Assembly (NCBI RefSeq): GCF_947251645.1
Contig: NZ_OX366364.1
Coordinates: 620,001 to 684,000, forward strand
DNA: 64,000 nucleotides
Reading direction: 5' to 3'
Origin: Wolbachia endosymbiont (group A) of Bibio marci
GTDB taxonomy: Bacteria; Pseudomonadota; Alphaproteobacteria; Rickettsiales; Anaplasmataceae
Below the pieces are notes generated by a model. That model saw only the letters and a program-made list of their open reading frames with translations. It did not search any database and had not been told where the DNA came from. Positions 48,810 to 59,319 of this stretch are shown piece after piece (the stretch's first letter is position 1; every line of letters starts with the position of its first letter). The translations under genes were made by a program, and so were the position numbers.

Positions 48810-49517
48810 CTATTGGAAAATTATATTGTCCATTGGAGTGCTCACGTCATGCAAGTCATATATCTCGCTAAATACTTTGCCTGACAGATACGCAGCCCCA
48901 CCAGAAATTATTCCAGCCATCGAAGCCAATGCAAGAGACTGAGAAACTAAAAATAAAAAGTATAAAGACAAACATAAAGCAGCAATACATGCTATCGCTC
49001 CTACTATATATAAGCATAGGCGAAACTTCTGATTACATATAAGACTGTCCTTTATGCCTGCAATTTCTTTTATCTCTTTCCTAACTGTTTTACTAACCCA
49101 ATCAAGAGGAGTCTTTTTAGATTTATCTAACGCAGATCTATTGCCTAATGCATTTTGAACATAACTTTTAACCTCTTCTAGTTTTTTCGAATCGCTGTTT
49201 AGGTTAGTTTTTTCAGACTCCAAATGCTTGAATATTCCTTTTATTACACTTGGTAATATCCCCATCTTTGCTGCTATATGAAATGGATTTTCATGATCTT
49301 CATTGTATTCTAACAAATGAACATCTTCTTTAACACTTTTCTTGAAAATAGGTAAAAACTCGTTAGTGTTTCCTATTTTTGCAGCTAAATGCAGGAGATT
49401 ATCCGCCCGCACTATTTGTTTTGTTTTGTCAGATGAACCTGCATGCCAACTGACATTACCTTTATTGTTTTCGAGAAATTTTGTTATTTCATTTTTCTCA
49501 TCTGTAGATCCAACCAT
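48810..49517 (-). CDS. Ankyrin-repeat membrane protein (235 aa)
   Basis: Weak ankyrin repeats: NLLHLAAKIGNTNEFLPIFK, ENPFHIAAKMGILPSVIKGI, KTPLDWVSKTVRK. Two C-terminal membrane helices (CLYIVGAIACIAALCLSLYF and a region with SMAGIISGGAAYLSG). No signal peptide. ATG 49517 with AGG before it is preferred to TTG 49538. Shares the repeat-then-membrane layout of the phage gene at 12557 and the large gene at 55824. Confidence 0.75.
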   Translation of the reverse strand: MVGSTDEKNEITKFLENNKGNVSWHAGSSDKTKQIVRADNLLHLAAKIGNTNEFLPIFKKSVKEDVHLLEYNEDHENPFHIAAKMGILPSVIKGIFKHLESEKTNLNSDSKKLEEVKSYVQNALGNRSALDKSKKTPLDWVSKTVRKEIKEIAGIKDSLICNQKFRLCLYIVGAIACIAALCLSLYFLFLVSQSLALASMAGIISGGAAYLSGKVFSEIYDLHDVSTPMDNIIFQ

Positions 49518-49676
49518 AACATACCTAACTACACTCAACCGACACTAAGTATACAACACAATTTATGCAAAATCAATAAAATTTTATCTTTAAAGAATAA
49601 GTAAATTACAGTAATTACGCGTTGTTACAAACGTGGATTTTGGGTATCATAGCCTATACTTTACTGTAACAATAAC

Positions 49677-51038
49677 ATGCCAGACGTAGTCACTAGATTC
49701 GCTCCATCACCAACAGGGTTTTTGCACATTGGAGGGGCTCGTACTGCGTTATTTAATTGGCTCTACGCGAGGCACCATGGTGGCAGGTTTTTGCTAAGGA
49801 TTGAGGACACCGACAGGAAACGCTTAACACAGGAAGCAATTGATGCAATTATAGAAGGGCTAAAATGGCTCGGTGTGAGCTGTGATGGGGAAATAGTATA
49901 TCAGTCAAAAAGAATAGAGCGGCATAAAGAAGTAGCAAACCTTTTAGTTGGGAAGGGTAGGGCGTATCACTGTTATTGCTCTGAGGATGAAGTTACAGAA
50001 AAGAAGACAAAAGCAAGAGAAGAAGGAAAAATATACAAGCATAAATGTACTAGTGTGACATCAAACGTAAAGCCTGTTGTCCGCTTTAAAGTGCCAGACT
50101 CGCAAGAGATCGTCATTGATGATAAAATATACGGCCAAATCAAAGTAAATAGCGAGCAGTTTGATGATATAGTGATCTTACGCTCTGACAACACTCCAAC
50201 ATATATTTTTGCCGTGGTAGTTGACGATCATGATGCTGGAATAACCGATATTATACGTGGTTCTGACCATCTCACTAATACCTTTAAACAGTTGCTAATA
50301 TACCAGGCTCTTGATTTTGACATTCCACGTTTTGCACATGTGCCGCTTATTCATGGGGAAGATGGAAATAAGCTATCCAAAAGGCACGGTGCAACAAGTG
50401 TTTGCGACTACGAGAAAATGGGAATATTGCCAAAAGCGATGCGTAATTACCTACTGAGGCTTGGTTGGAGCCATGGTAATGATGAGATTATTAGCGATGA
50501 GCAAGCAATAGAGTGGTTTAACTTAGAAAGCATTGGTCGTTCACCTGCACGGCTCGATTTCAAAAAGCTGGAGCATTTGAATAACCACTATATTAGTAAT
50601 ATGAGCAATGAAGATATTCTAACTCTAATGCTTAGAGAAAATACTCTAACTGACAAGAAAAAGAACTATTTATTACAGGGGCTAACGGAACTAAAAAAAA
50701 GAGCAAATTACCTGACTGAACTGCTGGATTTAGCGCAGTTTTATATAAAAGACCCGCCTCTTGATTTAAGTGAAGAAGCCAAGCAAATTGTCAAATCTAA
50801 CCTCGATATAATCAAGTTACTCGCGTCATTTCTGTCAAAGATCGGTGATGAAGGCTGGAACAAGGGTTTTTTATCTTCTCAGATCAAGGAATTTTCAAAA
50901 TTGCACGATATGAAAATAAGCGATGTGTACCACTCATTACGTGCTCCCATAACCGGAGTAATGGATGCGCCTGGAATCATCGATATCATGGTGATTCTTG
51001 GTAAAGACGAGTGTATAAAAAGGTTACAAGCAATTTAA
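49677..51038 (+). CDS. gltX: Glutamyl-tRNA synthetase (453 aa)
   Basis: Class I synthetase: APSPTGFLHIGGARTALF is the HIGH site, DHLTNTFKQ and KLSKRHGATS (about 229) the KMSKS site. With GatB nearby, a nondiscriminating enzyme forming Glu-tRNA(Gln) for amidation is possible; many Rickettsiales carry two copies. Normal length. Transcription starts from upstream AT-rich sequence; no clear promoter is seen. Confidence 0.9.
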   Translation: MPDVVTRFAPSPTGFLHIGGARTALFNWLYARHHGGRFLLRIEDTDRKRLTQEAIDAIIEGLKWLGVSCDGEIVYQSKRIERHKEVANLLVGKGRAYHCYCSEDEVTEKKTKAREEGKIYKHKCTSVTSNVKPVVRFKVPDSQEIVIDDKIYGQIKVNSEQFDDIVILRSDNTPTYIFAVVVDDHDAGITDIIRGSDHLTNTFKQLLIYQALDFDIPRFAHVPLIHGEDGNKLSKRHGATSVCDYEKMGILPKAMRNYLLRLGWSHGNDEIISDEQAIEWFNLESIGRSPARLDFKKLEHLNNHYISNMSNEDILTLMLRENTLTDKKKNYLLQGLTELKKRANYLTELLDLAQFYIKDPPLDLSEEAKQIVKSNLDIIKLLASFLSKIGDEGWNKGFLSSQIKEFSKLHDMKISDVYHSLRAPITGVMDAPGIIDIMVILGKDECIKRLQAI

Positions 51039-51056
51039 ATGAAATAAGAAAATTCC

Positions 51057-51085
51057 TTGACAAGCTTTGCCAGCCCCTTTATCAT
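51057..51085 (+). promoter_or_regulatory. Strong sigma-70-like promoter downstream of gltX
   Basis: TTGACA (51057-51062), 17 bases, TATCAT (51080-51085). No coding sequence follows, but a terminator-like hairpin does. Confidence 0.5.
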
Positions 51086-51091
51086 GACAGT

Positions 51092-51339
51092 GAAGCTATT
51101 GTATTTGCTTTCGCCAATCTGCAGATTAAAAGGTAAGGATTACTTAATGTATCGGCGTCTTATGTTTAATTTTTTGCAGTATATAGATACTGTATGTCTT
51201 TACAAAACTTCATCTACATCTAGATTTTTATCTAAATAAGCTGAACGCGCTTACAAAGCGTTACAAGACATCAAAAAATGCCAATACTCGACAAAGATAG
51301 TAAAAGACTAGCTAACTCGGGGATTCTTTGTCTTTTTTT
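51092..51339 (+). ncRNA. Candidate small RNA
   Basis: Transcript of about 250 nt predicted between the promoter at 51057 and the terminator ending 51339. No conserved RNA family is recognised. The 3' half lies within a diverged repeat. Confidence 0.3.
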
Positions 51340-51530
51340 CTGCTTGGTAAATTTCTTAAATATTTGCAGCGTAGGTTAGTTGTAATTAAAAGCAGCTGAA
51401 TTTCGCTTGTCAAGCGTTTAAAACATAAAAAACGCCAATATTTTAAAGCGGATAATAACCACGGGGCTTCTTTTGCCTTTTTTTTCCATTTGGTAAATTT
51501 CTTAAATATTTATAGCTAACATGAAGCTAA
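51240..51530. repeat. Diverged tandem repeat, period 155 bp
   Basis: Two units begin GCTGAA at 51240 and 51395. Shared parts include GCCAATA, CGGGG, TTGGTAAATTTCTTAAATATTT. They are well diverged, so the duplication is old. Confidence 0.6.
51290..51339 (+). terminator. Rho-independent terminator-like hairpin
   Basis: GACAAAGA (51290-51297) pairs with TCTTTGTC (51325-51332), followed by TTTTTTT. Confidence 0.5.
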
Positions 51531-51610
51531 GTACGAACTTTGTTAAACACAACAAATGGTGTCATCCCAGTGCTCCTTTTTTTGTCATCCCAGTGCCCAG
51601 ACACTGGGAT

Positions 51611-51936
51611 GGCTTTGTTGCATCGCTAGCTATGATGGATTAAAGATAAAAAAGATGGAGAATATCAGTAGCTTATTATTCTGGTATTTATAACAAGAAC
51701 GGTCAGTGAATACCTAAATTTGAGTAAAAGAAATTTCACTACCACTCACTAATCCGGCTAAAATTCAAGAATTTCAATGCTTTAGCTATTTTCAATAGAA
51801 TTAAGTTTATTAATATAAATAATAAATTACTATTCTTAAATTTGATCAGATTGATTGCAAAAAAACAAGATTTTCAATAGGTTGCTTATAATCCTAGCTA
51901 TAGTTAGCCTTTCATAAGTAGCGATGCAACAAAGCC
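51611..51936. mobile_element. 326-bp MITE, copy 1
   Basis: Ends GGCTTTGTTGCATCGCTA / TAGCGATGCAACAAAGCC (18 bp perfect), like the IS903-like IS, with no open frame. Flanked by CACTGGGAT on both sides. Confidence 0.85.
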
Positions 51937-52034
51937 CACTGGGATCCAGGAAAGTTTGCTTGTGAGCAAGCAAACTAGCATAGAAAGTGGTTACAACGTT
52001 TTCGATGAGATTGCAGAAAGGCTGGATCCCAGTG

Positions 52035-52360
52035 GGCTTTGTTGCATCGCTAGCTATGATGGATTAAAGATAAAAAAGATAGAGAATATCAGTAGCTTAT
52101 TATTCTGGTATTTATAACAAGAACGGTCAGTGAATACCTAAATTTGAGTAAAAGAAATTTCACTACCACTCACTAATCCGGCTAAAATTCAAGAATTTCA
52201 ATGCTTTAGCTATTTTCAATAGAATTAAATTTATTAATATAAATAATAAATTACTATTCTTAAATTTGATCAGATTGATTGCAAAAAAACAAGATTTTCA
52301 ATAGGTTGCTTATAATCCTAACTATAGTTAGCCTTTCATAAGTAGCGATGCAACAAAGCC
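52035..52360. mobile_element. 326-bp MITE, copy 2
   Basis: Nearly identical to copy 1 (I see three base changes). Flanked by ATCCCAGTG on both sides (52026-52034 and 52361-52369), the complement of the copy 1 target, so the hairpin arm was hit in the other orientation. Confidence 0.85.
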
Positions 52361-52362
52361 AT

Positions 52363-52503
52363 CCCAGTGTCAAGCACTGGGATGACACCATCACAGAGTG
52401 AACCAGTGTCAGCTACTTGAATTTGCCACCTGCTAATTACAATGTTCGTACAGCTTTGTGTCAAGCACTGGGATGACAGCTAGCCTGATAACCGTCATCC
52501 CGC
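52363..52503. repeat. 141-bp direct repeat, left copy
   Basis: Matches 53751-53891 with only a few mismatches. The two flank IS copy 2. They contain ATGTTCGTACAG and hairpin arms. Confidence 0.7.
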
Positions 52504-52607
52504 AGCGGGATCTATGCTTTGAGATACCGCGAATGAATTCATAACTGTACGAACATTGTGATTTTGGCCCATCAGGAGGGTGTCATCCCAGTGCTTGACA
52601 CTGGGAT

Positions 52608-53694
52608 GGCTTTGTTGCATAGCACCTTAAGCAGTGATGGTTTACGACAAATTTATGTAATGATTTCAAATTTAGCCATACCAATATCAGTGAATTTGTT
52701 GAGCAAATAGCACTTAATTAGTAATTCTTTTTCACGATTTACTTCAGATTTATTCCTAAAGCTAAATCCAAATACTTGCTTCAACCTTGAGAAAAATCCT
52801 TCTATGTAAGATCTCTTTCCATAAATTGCTTCCTTTTTCCACTCTTTTACACCATCTTGTCCATATAATTTTATTAACCTAATAGCAGCATTTCTGTCAG
52901 ACATATAATCTATTTTTGAATGTTCTGCTGCATCCTTTTTTGGTAGAACTTTTGTCTTTATATCGTATTTCTTACACAATTTATAAAGTTTGTGCCTATC
53001 GTATGCCCTATCTGCATATAATGCTTTTATTTTGTGCTGAAAATTAACTTCTTCAAGCAAATCGCAAGCTCCATAGTGGTCAGAGTAGACGCCATTACTG
53101 TATCTTGCAGCTATAGCTTTTTTACTATTCACACTTAACATAACATGTAACTTTCTTACTTGCTCGTAGCTTCGGTACTTTCTATCTGCACTGTTTTCCT
53201 TACTGTGGCCAGGAGTGTTACTGTAAATGCTGATACTTGTGCTATCTATGATAATTTCAATATTTTCCATGTTGCTTTTATCAACCCTGCAATCATTTAT
53301 CTTAATATTAAGTTTTTTAAACCTTCTTGATGCTTGTGAATAGCTGATAACTGCCAAATTTTTTCCTATTTGTTGCAGATATCCTTTTATAAACCCCACC
53401 GTTTGTCTTAAACCAATTCTAAAAAGATTGACAATTATATGCACCAAAATTACGACTTTATCACTGTAAATATAGTTGCCGCCCTGCATTTTTGGACTAT
53501 TTTCATACCAATTTTCGATAGCTTCATCGATGTAACGAAAAATATTTCCCCTTTTTTCAAGGAATTTGTTATATTCGTTTTGGTTGCTGACTTTCATTTT
53601 CTGTGGCATATTTTTTCTTCAACAGTTAAATGGTTATTTATAATGAATTTTGTCAGTAGCCACCAGATTTTTTCGGTTGCTATGCAACAAAGCC
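52608..53694 (-). mobile_element. IS903-like IS5-family insertion sequence, copy 2 (1087 bp)
   Basis: Same ends as copy 1, with CACTGGGAT duplicated at 52599-52607 and 53695-53703. One intact transposase on the minus strand. Confidence 0.9.
52653..53609 (-). CDS. IS5-family (IS903-like) DDE transposase, copy 2 (318 aa)
   Basis: Same length as copy 1 and the three acidic residues are kept (IDSTSISIY, YADRAYDRH, YIEGFFSRLK). It differs at about 10% of residues from copy 1, for example IRTV-like KKDAAEHSKIDYM against NNAAEHPEIDYM. Probably functional. The transposase gene ends 45 bp from the left IS end. Confidence 0.9.
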   Translation of the reverse strand: MPQKMKVSNQNEYNKFLEKRGNIFRYIDEAIENWYENSPKMQGGNYIYSDKVVILVHIIVNLFRIGLRQTVGFIKGYLQQIGKNLAVISYSQASRRFKKLNIKINDCRVDKSNMENIEIIIDSTSISIYSNTPGHSKENSADRKYRSYEQVRKLHVMLSVNSKKAIAARYSNGVYSDHYGACDLLEEVNFQHKIKALYADRAYDRHKLYKLCKKYDIKTKVLPKKDAAEHSKIDYMSDRNAAIRLIKLYGQDGVKEWKKEAIYGKRSYIEGFFSRLKQVFGFSFRNKSEVNREKELLIKCYLLNKFTDIGMAKFEIIT

Positions 53695-54052
53695 CACTGG
53701 GATCCAGAAAACCTAACTTTAAATAAGTGGCTGCATAATAAAGACTGGGTTCCAGTGTCAAGCACTGGAATGACACCATCACAGAGTGAACCAGTGTCAG
53801 CTACTTGAATTTGCCACCTGCTAATTACAATGTTCGTACAGCTTTGTGTCAAGCACTGGGATGACAGCTAGCCTGACAACCGTCATCCCGCTACGTGTTA
53901 GCGGATGAGATACTGCGGCGGTATGACGTAGATTGCTGTCATTCCGCTACTAGTTAGCGCCGTGGCGGCATGACGTCTTAGCTATAGAAAACTTGTATAG
54001 ATTTTTTCTACTTCTGTGATATCATAAGCCTGTAATGATAAAATAAGTAAAT
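53695..54052. other. Gap with repeats before sdhA
   Basis: Holds the second 141-bp repeat (53751-53891), hairpins with CCGTCATCCCGC and GTCATTCCGCTAC, and TTAGCTATAG near 53982. No gene is seen. The sdhA promoter must lie in the last 100 bp but is not clear. Confidence 0.5.
53751..53891. repeat. 141-bp direct repeat, right copy
   Basis: Partner of 52363-52503, offset 1388 bp, with IS copy 2 and part of the hairpin repeat between them. Confidence 0.7.
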
Positions 54053-55852
54053 ATGGATAAGTCAGCGTATGAGATCATAGAACATGAGTATGATGTGGTA
54101 GTAGTAGGTGCAGGTGGAGCAGGGCTCAGAGCAACGCTTGGGATGGCTGCAACTAATTTTTCAGTTGCCTGCATTTCTAAAATTTTCCCTACACGAAGTC
54201 ATACAGTTGCAGCACAAGGCGGAATTAGTGCAGCTTTAGGTAATATCGGTGAAGACGATTGGCGCTGGCATGCATATGACACAATAAAAGGTTCAGACTG
54301 GCTTGGTGATCAAGATGCAATAGAATATATGTGTAAAAACGCTGCTAAAGCTGTTATTGAACTTGAAAATTTTGGCGTACCTTTTTCTCGTACAGAAGAT
54401 GGCAAAATATACCAGCGCTCTTTTGGTGGAATGACAACTCACTTTGGTAAAGGAAAATCAGCTCAACGCACTTGTGCGGCGGCAGATAAAACTGGGCACG
54501 CAATCCTTCACACTCTATATCAGCAGTGTCTTAAATTCAACGCTGAATTTTTTGTTGAATACTTTGTGATTGATTTAATTATGGATAGCGAAACATGCTG
54601 CGGAGTTCTTGCTTGGTCGCTATGCGACGGTACATTACATAAATTTCGCGCGCATAGGGTGGTGCTAGCAACAGGTGGATATGGACGTGTTTATTTCTCT
54701 GCAACAAGTGCGCATACCTGCACAGGTGATGGTAATGGCATGGTAGTAAGGGCTGGATTACCACTTGAAGATATGGAATTTGTACAATTTCATCCAACAG
54801 GAATATATGGCTCAGGGTGCTTGATGACAGAAGGGTGCCGTGGCGAAGGGGGATATCTCGTTAATTCTCAGGGCGAAAAGTTTATGGAACGTTACGCACC
54901 AAAAGCAAAAGATTTAGCTTCTCGTGATGTGGTAAGTCGCGCAATAACAATTGAAATTAGAGAGGGAAGGGGAGTTGGACCGAAAAAAGATTACATGTAT
55001 TTAACTATAGCACATCTTGATCCGGAAGTAATAAAACTCAGATTGCCGGGCATTAGCGAAACCGCAAGAACTTTTGCTGGAGTTGATGTCACTAAAGATC
55101 CAATACCGGTCATTCCGACTGTTCACTATAACATGGGTGGCATTCCAACCAATTATTATGGAGAAGTGATCACGCTGAAGCAAGGTAAGGAAGAAGTGGT
55201 AGATGGACTATTTGCAATTGGAGAAGCTGCGTGTGTCTCTGTGCACGGTGCAAATCGACTTGGTTCTAACTCGCTTCTTGATCTTGTGGTTTTTGGCAGA
55301 GCTGCAGCGCTCAGAGCAAAAGAGAAACTAAAATCCTGTACACCACATAAAAAATTGAGCTCAGATTGTACAGATTGGATAATAGATAGGTTTAATAAAA
55401 TGCGATTTGCTTCTGGGAAGCTCAAAGTAGCAAAAATACGCAGCGAAATGCAGCACACTATGCAAAAGTACGCATCAGTGTTCCGTGTTGCTGAAGTTTT
55501 AGAAGAAGGTAAAAAAGCTATAAAAAAGGTAGCAAAAATGATGCCTGATATTTCACTTGAGGATCGCAGTATGATGTGGAACAGTGATTTAGTTGAAGCG
55601 CTGGAGCTTGCTAACATGATCCCACAAGCGGTTATTACCATGGAATGCGCAGCCAATCGAAAGGAAAGCAGAGGTGCCCATGCTCGTGAAGACTTTCCTG
55701 AACGTGATGACAAAAACTGGATGAAGCACACTATAGCGTGGCTTGAAGAAAAGAAAGGGCAAATTAACGTAAAAATTGACTACAAAAAAGTTGCTGAAAA
55801 AACTCTGAGCGGTGAGATTGATTTCATAGCGCCAGAGAAGAGGGTTTATTAG
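54053..55852 (+). CDS. sdhA: Succinate dehydrogenase flavoprotein subunit (599 aa)
   Basis: FAD-binding [16 protein letters not shown] (about 15-30), the covalent-FAD histidine in [23 protein letters not shown], and [15 protein letters not shown] with active-site residues; C-terminal [18 protein letters not shown]. Oxidises succinate in the TCA cycle and feeds quinone via SdhB-D, which are not here. Normal length. The 3' end overlaps the ankyrin gene tail-to-tail by 29 bp. Confidence 0.95.
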   Translation: MDKSAYEIIEHEYDVVVVGAGGAGLRATLGMAATNFSVACISKIFPTRSHTVAAQGGISAALGNIGEDDWRWHAYDTIKGSDWLGDQDAIEYMCKNAAKAVIELENFGVPFSRTEDGKIYQRSFGGMTTHFGKGKSAQRTCAAADKTGHAILHTLYQQCLKFNAEFFVEYFVIDLIMDSETCCGVLAWSLCDGTLHKFRAHRVVLATGGYGRVYFSATSAHTCTGDGNGMVVRAGLPLEDMEFVQFHPTGIYGSGCLMTEGCRGEGGYLVNSQGEKFMERYAPKAKDLASRDVVSRAITIEIREGRGVGPKKDYMYLTIAHLDPEVIKLRLPGISETARTFAGVDVTKDPIPVIPTVHYNMGGIPTNYYGEVITLKQGKEEVVDGLFAIGEAACVSVHGANRLGSNSLLDLVVFGRAAALRAKEKLKSCTPHKKLSSDCTDWIIDRFNKMRFASGKLKVAKIRSEMQHTMQKYASVFRVAEVLEEGKKAIKKVAKMMPDISLEDRSMMWNSDLVEALELANMIPQAVITMECAANRKESRGAHAREDFPERDDKNWMKHTIAWLEEKKGQINVKIDYKKVAEKTLSGEIDFIAPEKRVY

Positions 55853-58418
55853 TCAGCCCATCTAGCTTATTCATGAATTGACGTAGTATTGATATATCGC
55901 TCATTTTGGTAGCTGGATTTTCTGCACATTCTGATTGATTTGATGATTTTTGCACCTCTTGCTCTTCTAAATCGTTGGACTTATTTTCTATATCTTTAAC
56001 AGAGTTATTGCATTGTGTATCATTTTTTGGTGCGTTATCTTGAAGTGTAAGTTGCTTTTCTTCAGTAAACTTTCCTTTAATTTTTCCAAATCCTTCATAA
56101 ATATTTTCTAAATTCAAGTAAATAAGATAACAAACTCCAATAACTGCTATAATAGATGAGGCAGTTGCAATTGTAATAATTCCTTGAGAAGCACTGAATA
56201 TTGCTGCACAGGCTAAAGCAGCAAATACAAGCGTTGTCACTGCTTTACAAGCAACATTATTGATGTACTTCACAATATCGCGTGCTTTTAACTTCCTGCC
56301 AAAATTGCACTTCAGTTCAGTTCTCATATCATCTGGAATAAGCGCTCTACCCGTTGGTTTCTCTATTCCTTTTATAGTTTTATAATACTCTTTGCTCCAT
56401 AATCTTTCGGGTAGTATTAACTGCTTTGGATCAACACCATTTTGCAATAATTTTACACAGAACTTGATCGTGTTATCACGGCTCTTAGGATTGACCAAAT
56501 TATGTTTATCTTTTGTCGTCTTAGTAATTAACGCTACTTGTAGTGGTGTTCGTTCTTTTTCGTTAGTGGCGTTTGCAGCTTTACTAAATTTCTCTTTTTC
56601 CACCGAATTTAAAATCAACTCTAAACATGTAACTTTTTGTTCTCCTTTGAATGAAGCAATATAGTGCAGAGCATTTCTTTCATCTTTATCTTGCACAGTA
56701 ATATCTGCACCATTTTGTAGAAATAACTCTAAGGCTTTATACCTCTTTGTTTTTTCAAATTTTCTATCTGTACATGATCGATCCTCATTCTTTTCTTTTA
56801 TATGCTGAAGCAGCTGATGAAGAGGTGTTTGTTCTTCCTTGTTAGTAGTATTTACAGCATTACTAAATCCATCTTTATCTGAAATCAACTTCAAACATGC
56901 AACTTTTTGTTCTCCTTTGAATGAAGCAATATAGTGCAGAGCATTTTTTTCATCTTTATCTTGCACAGTAATATCTGCACCGTTTTTTAGCAATAGTTCT
57001 AGGGTTTCATACCTTTTAGTTTTTTCAAATTCCTTAAGTGATCGGTTCTCACTCTTCTCTTGTATGCGCTGGAGTACCAGATGGAGCGGTGTTTGCCCTT
57101 CTTTTTTATCATTTACAGCTTTTATAAATTGTTCTTTTTGGCCTGCTTCTAGCAATATATTGAGAAGTTCAAGTTTTTGTTTTGTTTCAGGTTTAACAAT
57201 CAAGTGTAAAGCATTGTTACCATCTGTGTCTTTAAGGCTAATATCCGCCCCTTTTTCCAATAGTTCTTTAAAAAGTTTTTTATCACTATTTTTAATTACT
57301 GGATGTAATAGATAATTATCATTACTATCTGGAGTATTTATGGTATATGGTATAATTTCTTTAATTTTTGCTTCTGTATTGATTTTTATTTCTGGCTTTA
57401 ATTTAGAGTTCTTTCCTTGCTCTGCTAATTTTTCTAAGAAATTACGATAGTATGTCTTTTGCTCTTCTTTTAAGTCTTGTAATTTTTTTGTAGATAATCC
57501 TAAATTATCAGAGCTGGCTCCATGCTCTAACAATTTTGTAAGAAACTTAAGTGTGTTATCGTTACTTCGAATTGTATTAGACTCATGTTTTTCTTTTGTT
57601 ATCTTGTCAATTAGTGCCACCTGAAGAGGAGTTTTTTCGTCCTGATTTTCACTATCAACAAGTTGTGCTAAATCTTCCTCGGTGACCGTTTTTATTAAGG
57701 TACCTAGAAACTTGCATTTCTGTTTCTTTTCCAACGACGCGATAAGGTGTAAAATATTTTTCCCTTCTTCAGCTTTTATGCTGCTAATATCTGCGCAACC
57801 TTTTAGATATTTTTTAAATTTCCTGTTATTTCCGTTTTTGATCGCTTTTAATAACAGAGCATTGCTATTTGTTATTTCGTTGCTTTTCTCTACTTCTTGA
57901 TCTTCATTTGCTGTATTAGGGTTACTGATTGAATGTTTCTCATAATCATCACCAGCATCGCTACTGTAGTCACTTTCAATTCCACTGTCTTCACTATTCC
58001 TACGATCATTTTGGTTACAATATTTGCTATTATAAGTAATTTCTGAAATTGCTTGCTTTACTCGCTCTTTTGTTTCATTTGATATTTTTTTCGATCGTTC
58101 TATTGCTTTATCTAGCACTGGAAGGAAGCATTGAACATAATACCTATAATATTTTTCTTGTTCTCTAAGTGATTCTTCTAATTTAGTTAATACTTCAGGA
58201 CTAGCATCTTTTTCAAATAACCTTTTACACTTCTTGAGGGTTCCATCTTGACCTCTTGGTTTTTCACGCTTGTGTTCTTCTTTTTTTACCTTTCTCTCTA
58301 TAGTGCAGTGCAATTGCTCGTCTTTTCTATCCTGCTCTCGCTCTTGCTTTTTATTTTTATCTATGCATTCACCTAATTTATCTGCATTAGTAGTTAGTGC
58401 AGTTATATCTATACCCAT
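55824..58418 (-). CDS. Large ankyrin-repeat membrane protein (864 aa)
   Basis: The N-terminal 190 residues are very charged ([16 protein letters not shown]). Ankyrin repeats spread over about 190-680 ([59 protein letters not shown]). A 90-residue unit is duplicated in tandem. Two membrane helices lie near 730-780 ([32 protein letters not shown]) and an acidic tail follows. No signal peptide. Long spacers between repeats (30-40 residues of charged sequence) are unusual for ankyrins. Function unknown. Confidence 0.85.
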   Translation of the reverse strand: MGIDITALTTNADKLGECIDKNKKQEREQDRKDEQLHCTIERKVKKEEHKREKPRGQDGTLKKCKRLFEKDASPEVLTKLEESLREQEKYYRYYVQCFLPVLDKAIERSKKISNETKERVKQAISEITYNSKYCNQNDRRNSEDSGIESDYSSDAGDDYEKHSISNPNTANEDQEVEKSNEITNSNALLLKAIKNGNNRKFKKYLKGCADISSIKAEEGKNILHLIASLEKKQKCKFLGTLIKTVTEEDLAQLVDSENQDEKTPLQVALIDKITKEKHESNTIRSNDNTLKFLTKLLEHGASSDNLGLSTKKLQDLKEEQKTYYRNFLEKLAEQGKNSKLKPEIKINTEAKIKEIIPYTINTPDSNDNYLLHPVIKNSDKKLFKELLEKGADISLKDTDGNNALHLIVKPETKQKLELLNILLEAGQKEQFIKAVNDKKEGQTPLHLVLQRIQEKSENRSLKEFEKTKRYETLELLLKNGADITVQDKDEKNALHYIASFKGEQKVACLKLISDKDGFSNAVNTTNKEEQTPLHQLLQHIKEKNEDRSCTDRKFEKTKRYKALELFLQNGADITVQDKDERNALHYIASFKGEQKVTCLELILNSVEKEKFSKAANATNEKERTPLQVALITKTTKDKHNLVNPKSRDNTIKFCVKLLQNGVDPKQLILPERLWSKEYYKTIKGIEKPTGRALIPDDMRTELKCNFGRKLKARDIVKYINNVACKAVTTLVFAALACAAIFSASQGIITIATASSIIAVIGVCYLIYLNLENIYEGFGKIKGKFTEEKQLTLQDNAPKNDTQCNNSVKDIENKSNDLEEQEVQKSSNQSECAENPATKMSDISILRQFMNKLDGLTNKPSSLAL

Positions 58419-58713
58419 ACTAAAACCTCAATATTAAAAGCTATTTAAGTTGTCAGCACTAAACTAACAACCAAGAAGTTTGACTTTTAAATTGAGCTAA
58501 ACGTTGTATATGTGATCAAAATATAGGTGGAAAGGCAGAAAACTAGTTTCTATTAGAAAATCTGTTATCATAGTCAAATCCTCACTTGAACAGTTGCTAC
58601 TATTTTAACCATTTAATCTTAAAAAATAATAAATATAGCTAAACTGCGAAACGTGCTATTGGCTAAAATAGGATAAGAAACTATAGCTGCAAATATCCAA
58701 ATTGATGTTTTTA
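58419..58713. other. Gap without visible gene
   Basis: Almost 300 bp of AT-rich sequence between the ankyrin gene start and the gmk stop. I see no gene, hairpin or clear promoter. Confidence 0.4.
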
Positions 58714-59319
58714 TCAGTCTTCCAGACTTGGTTTTTCTTTTAGTTTTTTAAGTCTTTCTTTATTTAGTATGGAGCTTATCTCTTCTACACTTTTATCAAT
58801 ATCATCATTGATTATTACATAATCATATTTATCACGTTTGCTTATCTCTTTTTGAGCTTCGGCTAATCTGCGCTCTATTTCGCTTGCATCATCACTATTA
58901 CGCTTTTGCAAACGCAACCTAAGCTCTTCCATTGAAGGGGGAAGTATAAAAACACTCACAACTTTTTTTCTCATGAGCTTGAATAAGTGAAATGCTCCTT
59001 GCCAATCTATGCTTAGTAAAACGCTTATTCCACTGCTCAGGTTTTGCTCTATAAAATCTCTTGGTATACCATAAAAATTCTCAAAAACTTTGGCGTATTC
59101 AAGCATTTGGCCAGCTTTGCATAACTCGTGAAATTTTTCTTCGGTAACGAAAAAATAGTCTTTTCCATTTATTTCGCCGGGGCGAGGCTTGCGCGTAGTC
59201 GTAGAAACAGACCTAACTAAATTAGTTGATCGCTCAAGTAATTTTGCTGATATGGTAGTTTTTCCAGCTCCAGAAGGGGAGGATAGAACCAATAATACGC
59301 CCTCACTTTTTACGGTCAT
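58714..59319 (-). CDS. gmk: Guanylate kinase (201 aa)
   Basis: P-loop LVLSSPSGAGKTTISAKLLE, GMP-binding RSVSTTTRKPRPGEINGKDY, and FHELCKAGQMLEYAKVFENF; IDWQGAFHLFK and FILPPSMEELRLRLQKRN follow. Makes GDP from GMP and ATP. ATG 59319 is the family start; the longer frame from GTG 59331 is unlikely. The start overlaps the pentapeptide gene by 17 bp, so it is co-translated. Confidence 0.95.
   Translation of the reverse strand: MTVKSEGVLLVLSSPSGAGKTTISAKLLERSTNLVRSVSTTTRKPRPGEINGKDYFFVTEEKFHELCKAGQMLEYAKVFENFYGIPRDFIEQNLSSGISVLLSIDWQGAFHLFKLMRKKVVSVFILPPSMEELRLRLQKRNSDDASEIERRLAEAQKEISKRDKYDYVIINDDIDKSVEEISSILNKERLKKLKEKPSLED

Larger units (their letters stand above)
51039..52607. other. 1.6-kb gene-free region of repeats
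   Basis: Contains a promoter and terminator-like hairpin (51057-51339), a diverged tandem repeat, two MITEs, one flank of the 141-bp direct repeat and hairpin repeats. The 60-codon frame at 51057 is not gene-like. Confidence 0.6.

Noticed and set aside
51057..51239. Sixty-codon frame in the gltX downstream gap
   Set aside because: It starts at the promoter -35, has no ribosome site and has no protein-like pattern.
51240..53990. CRISPR array
   Set aside because: Repeats are few, long and irregular and have no equal spacers; no cas genes are present.
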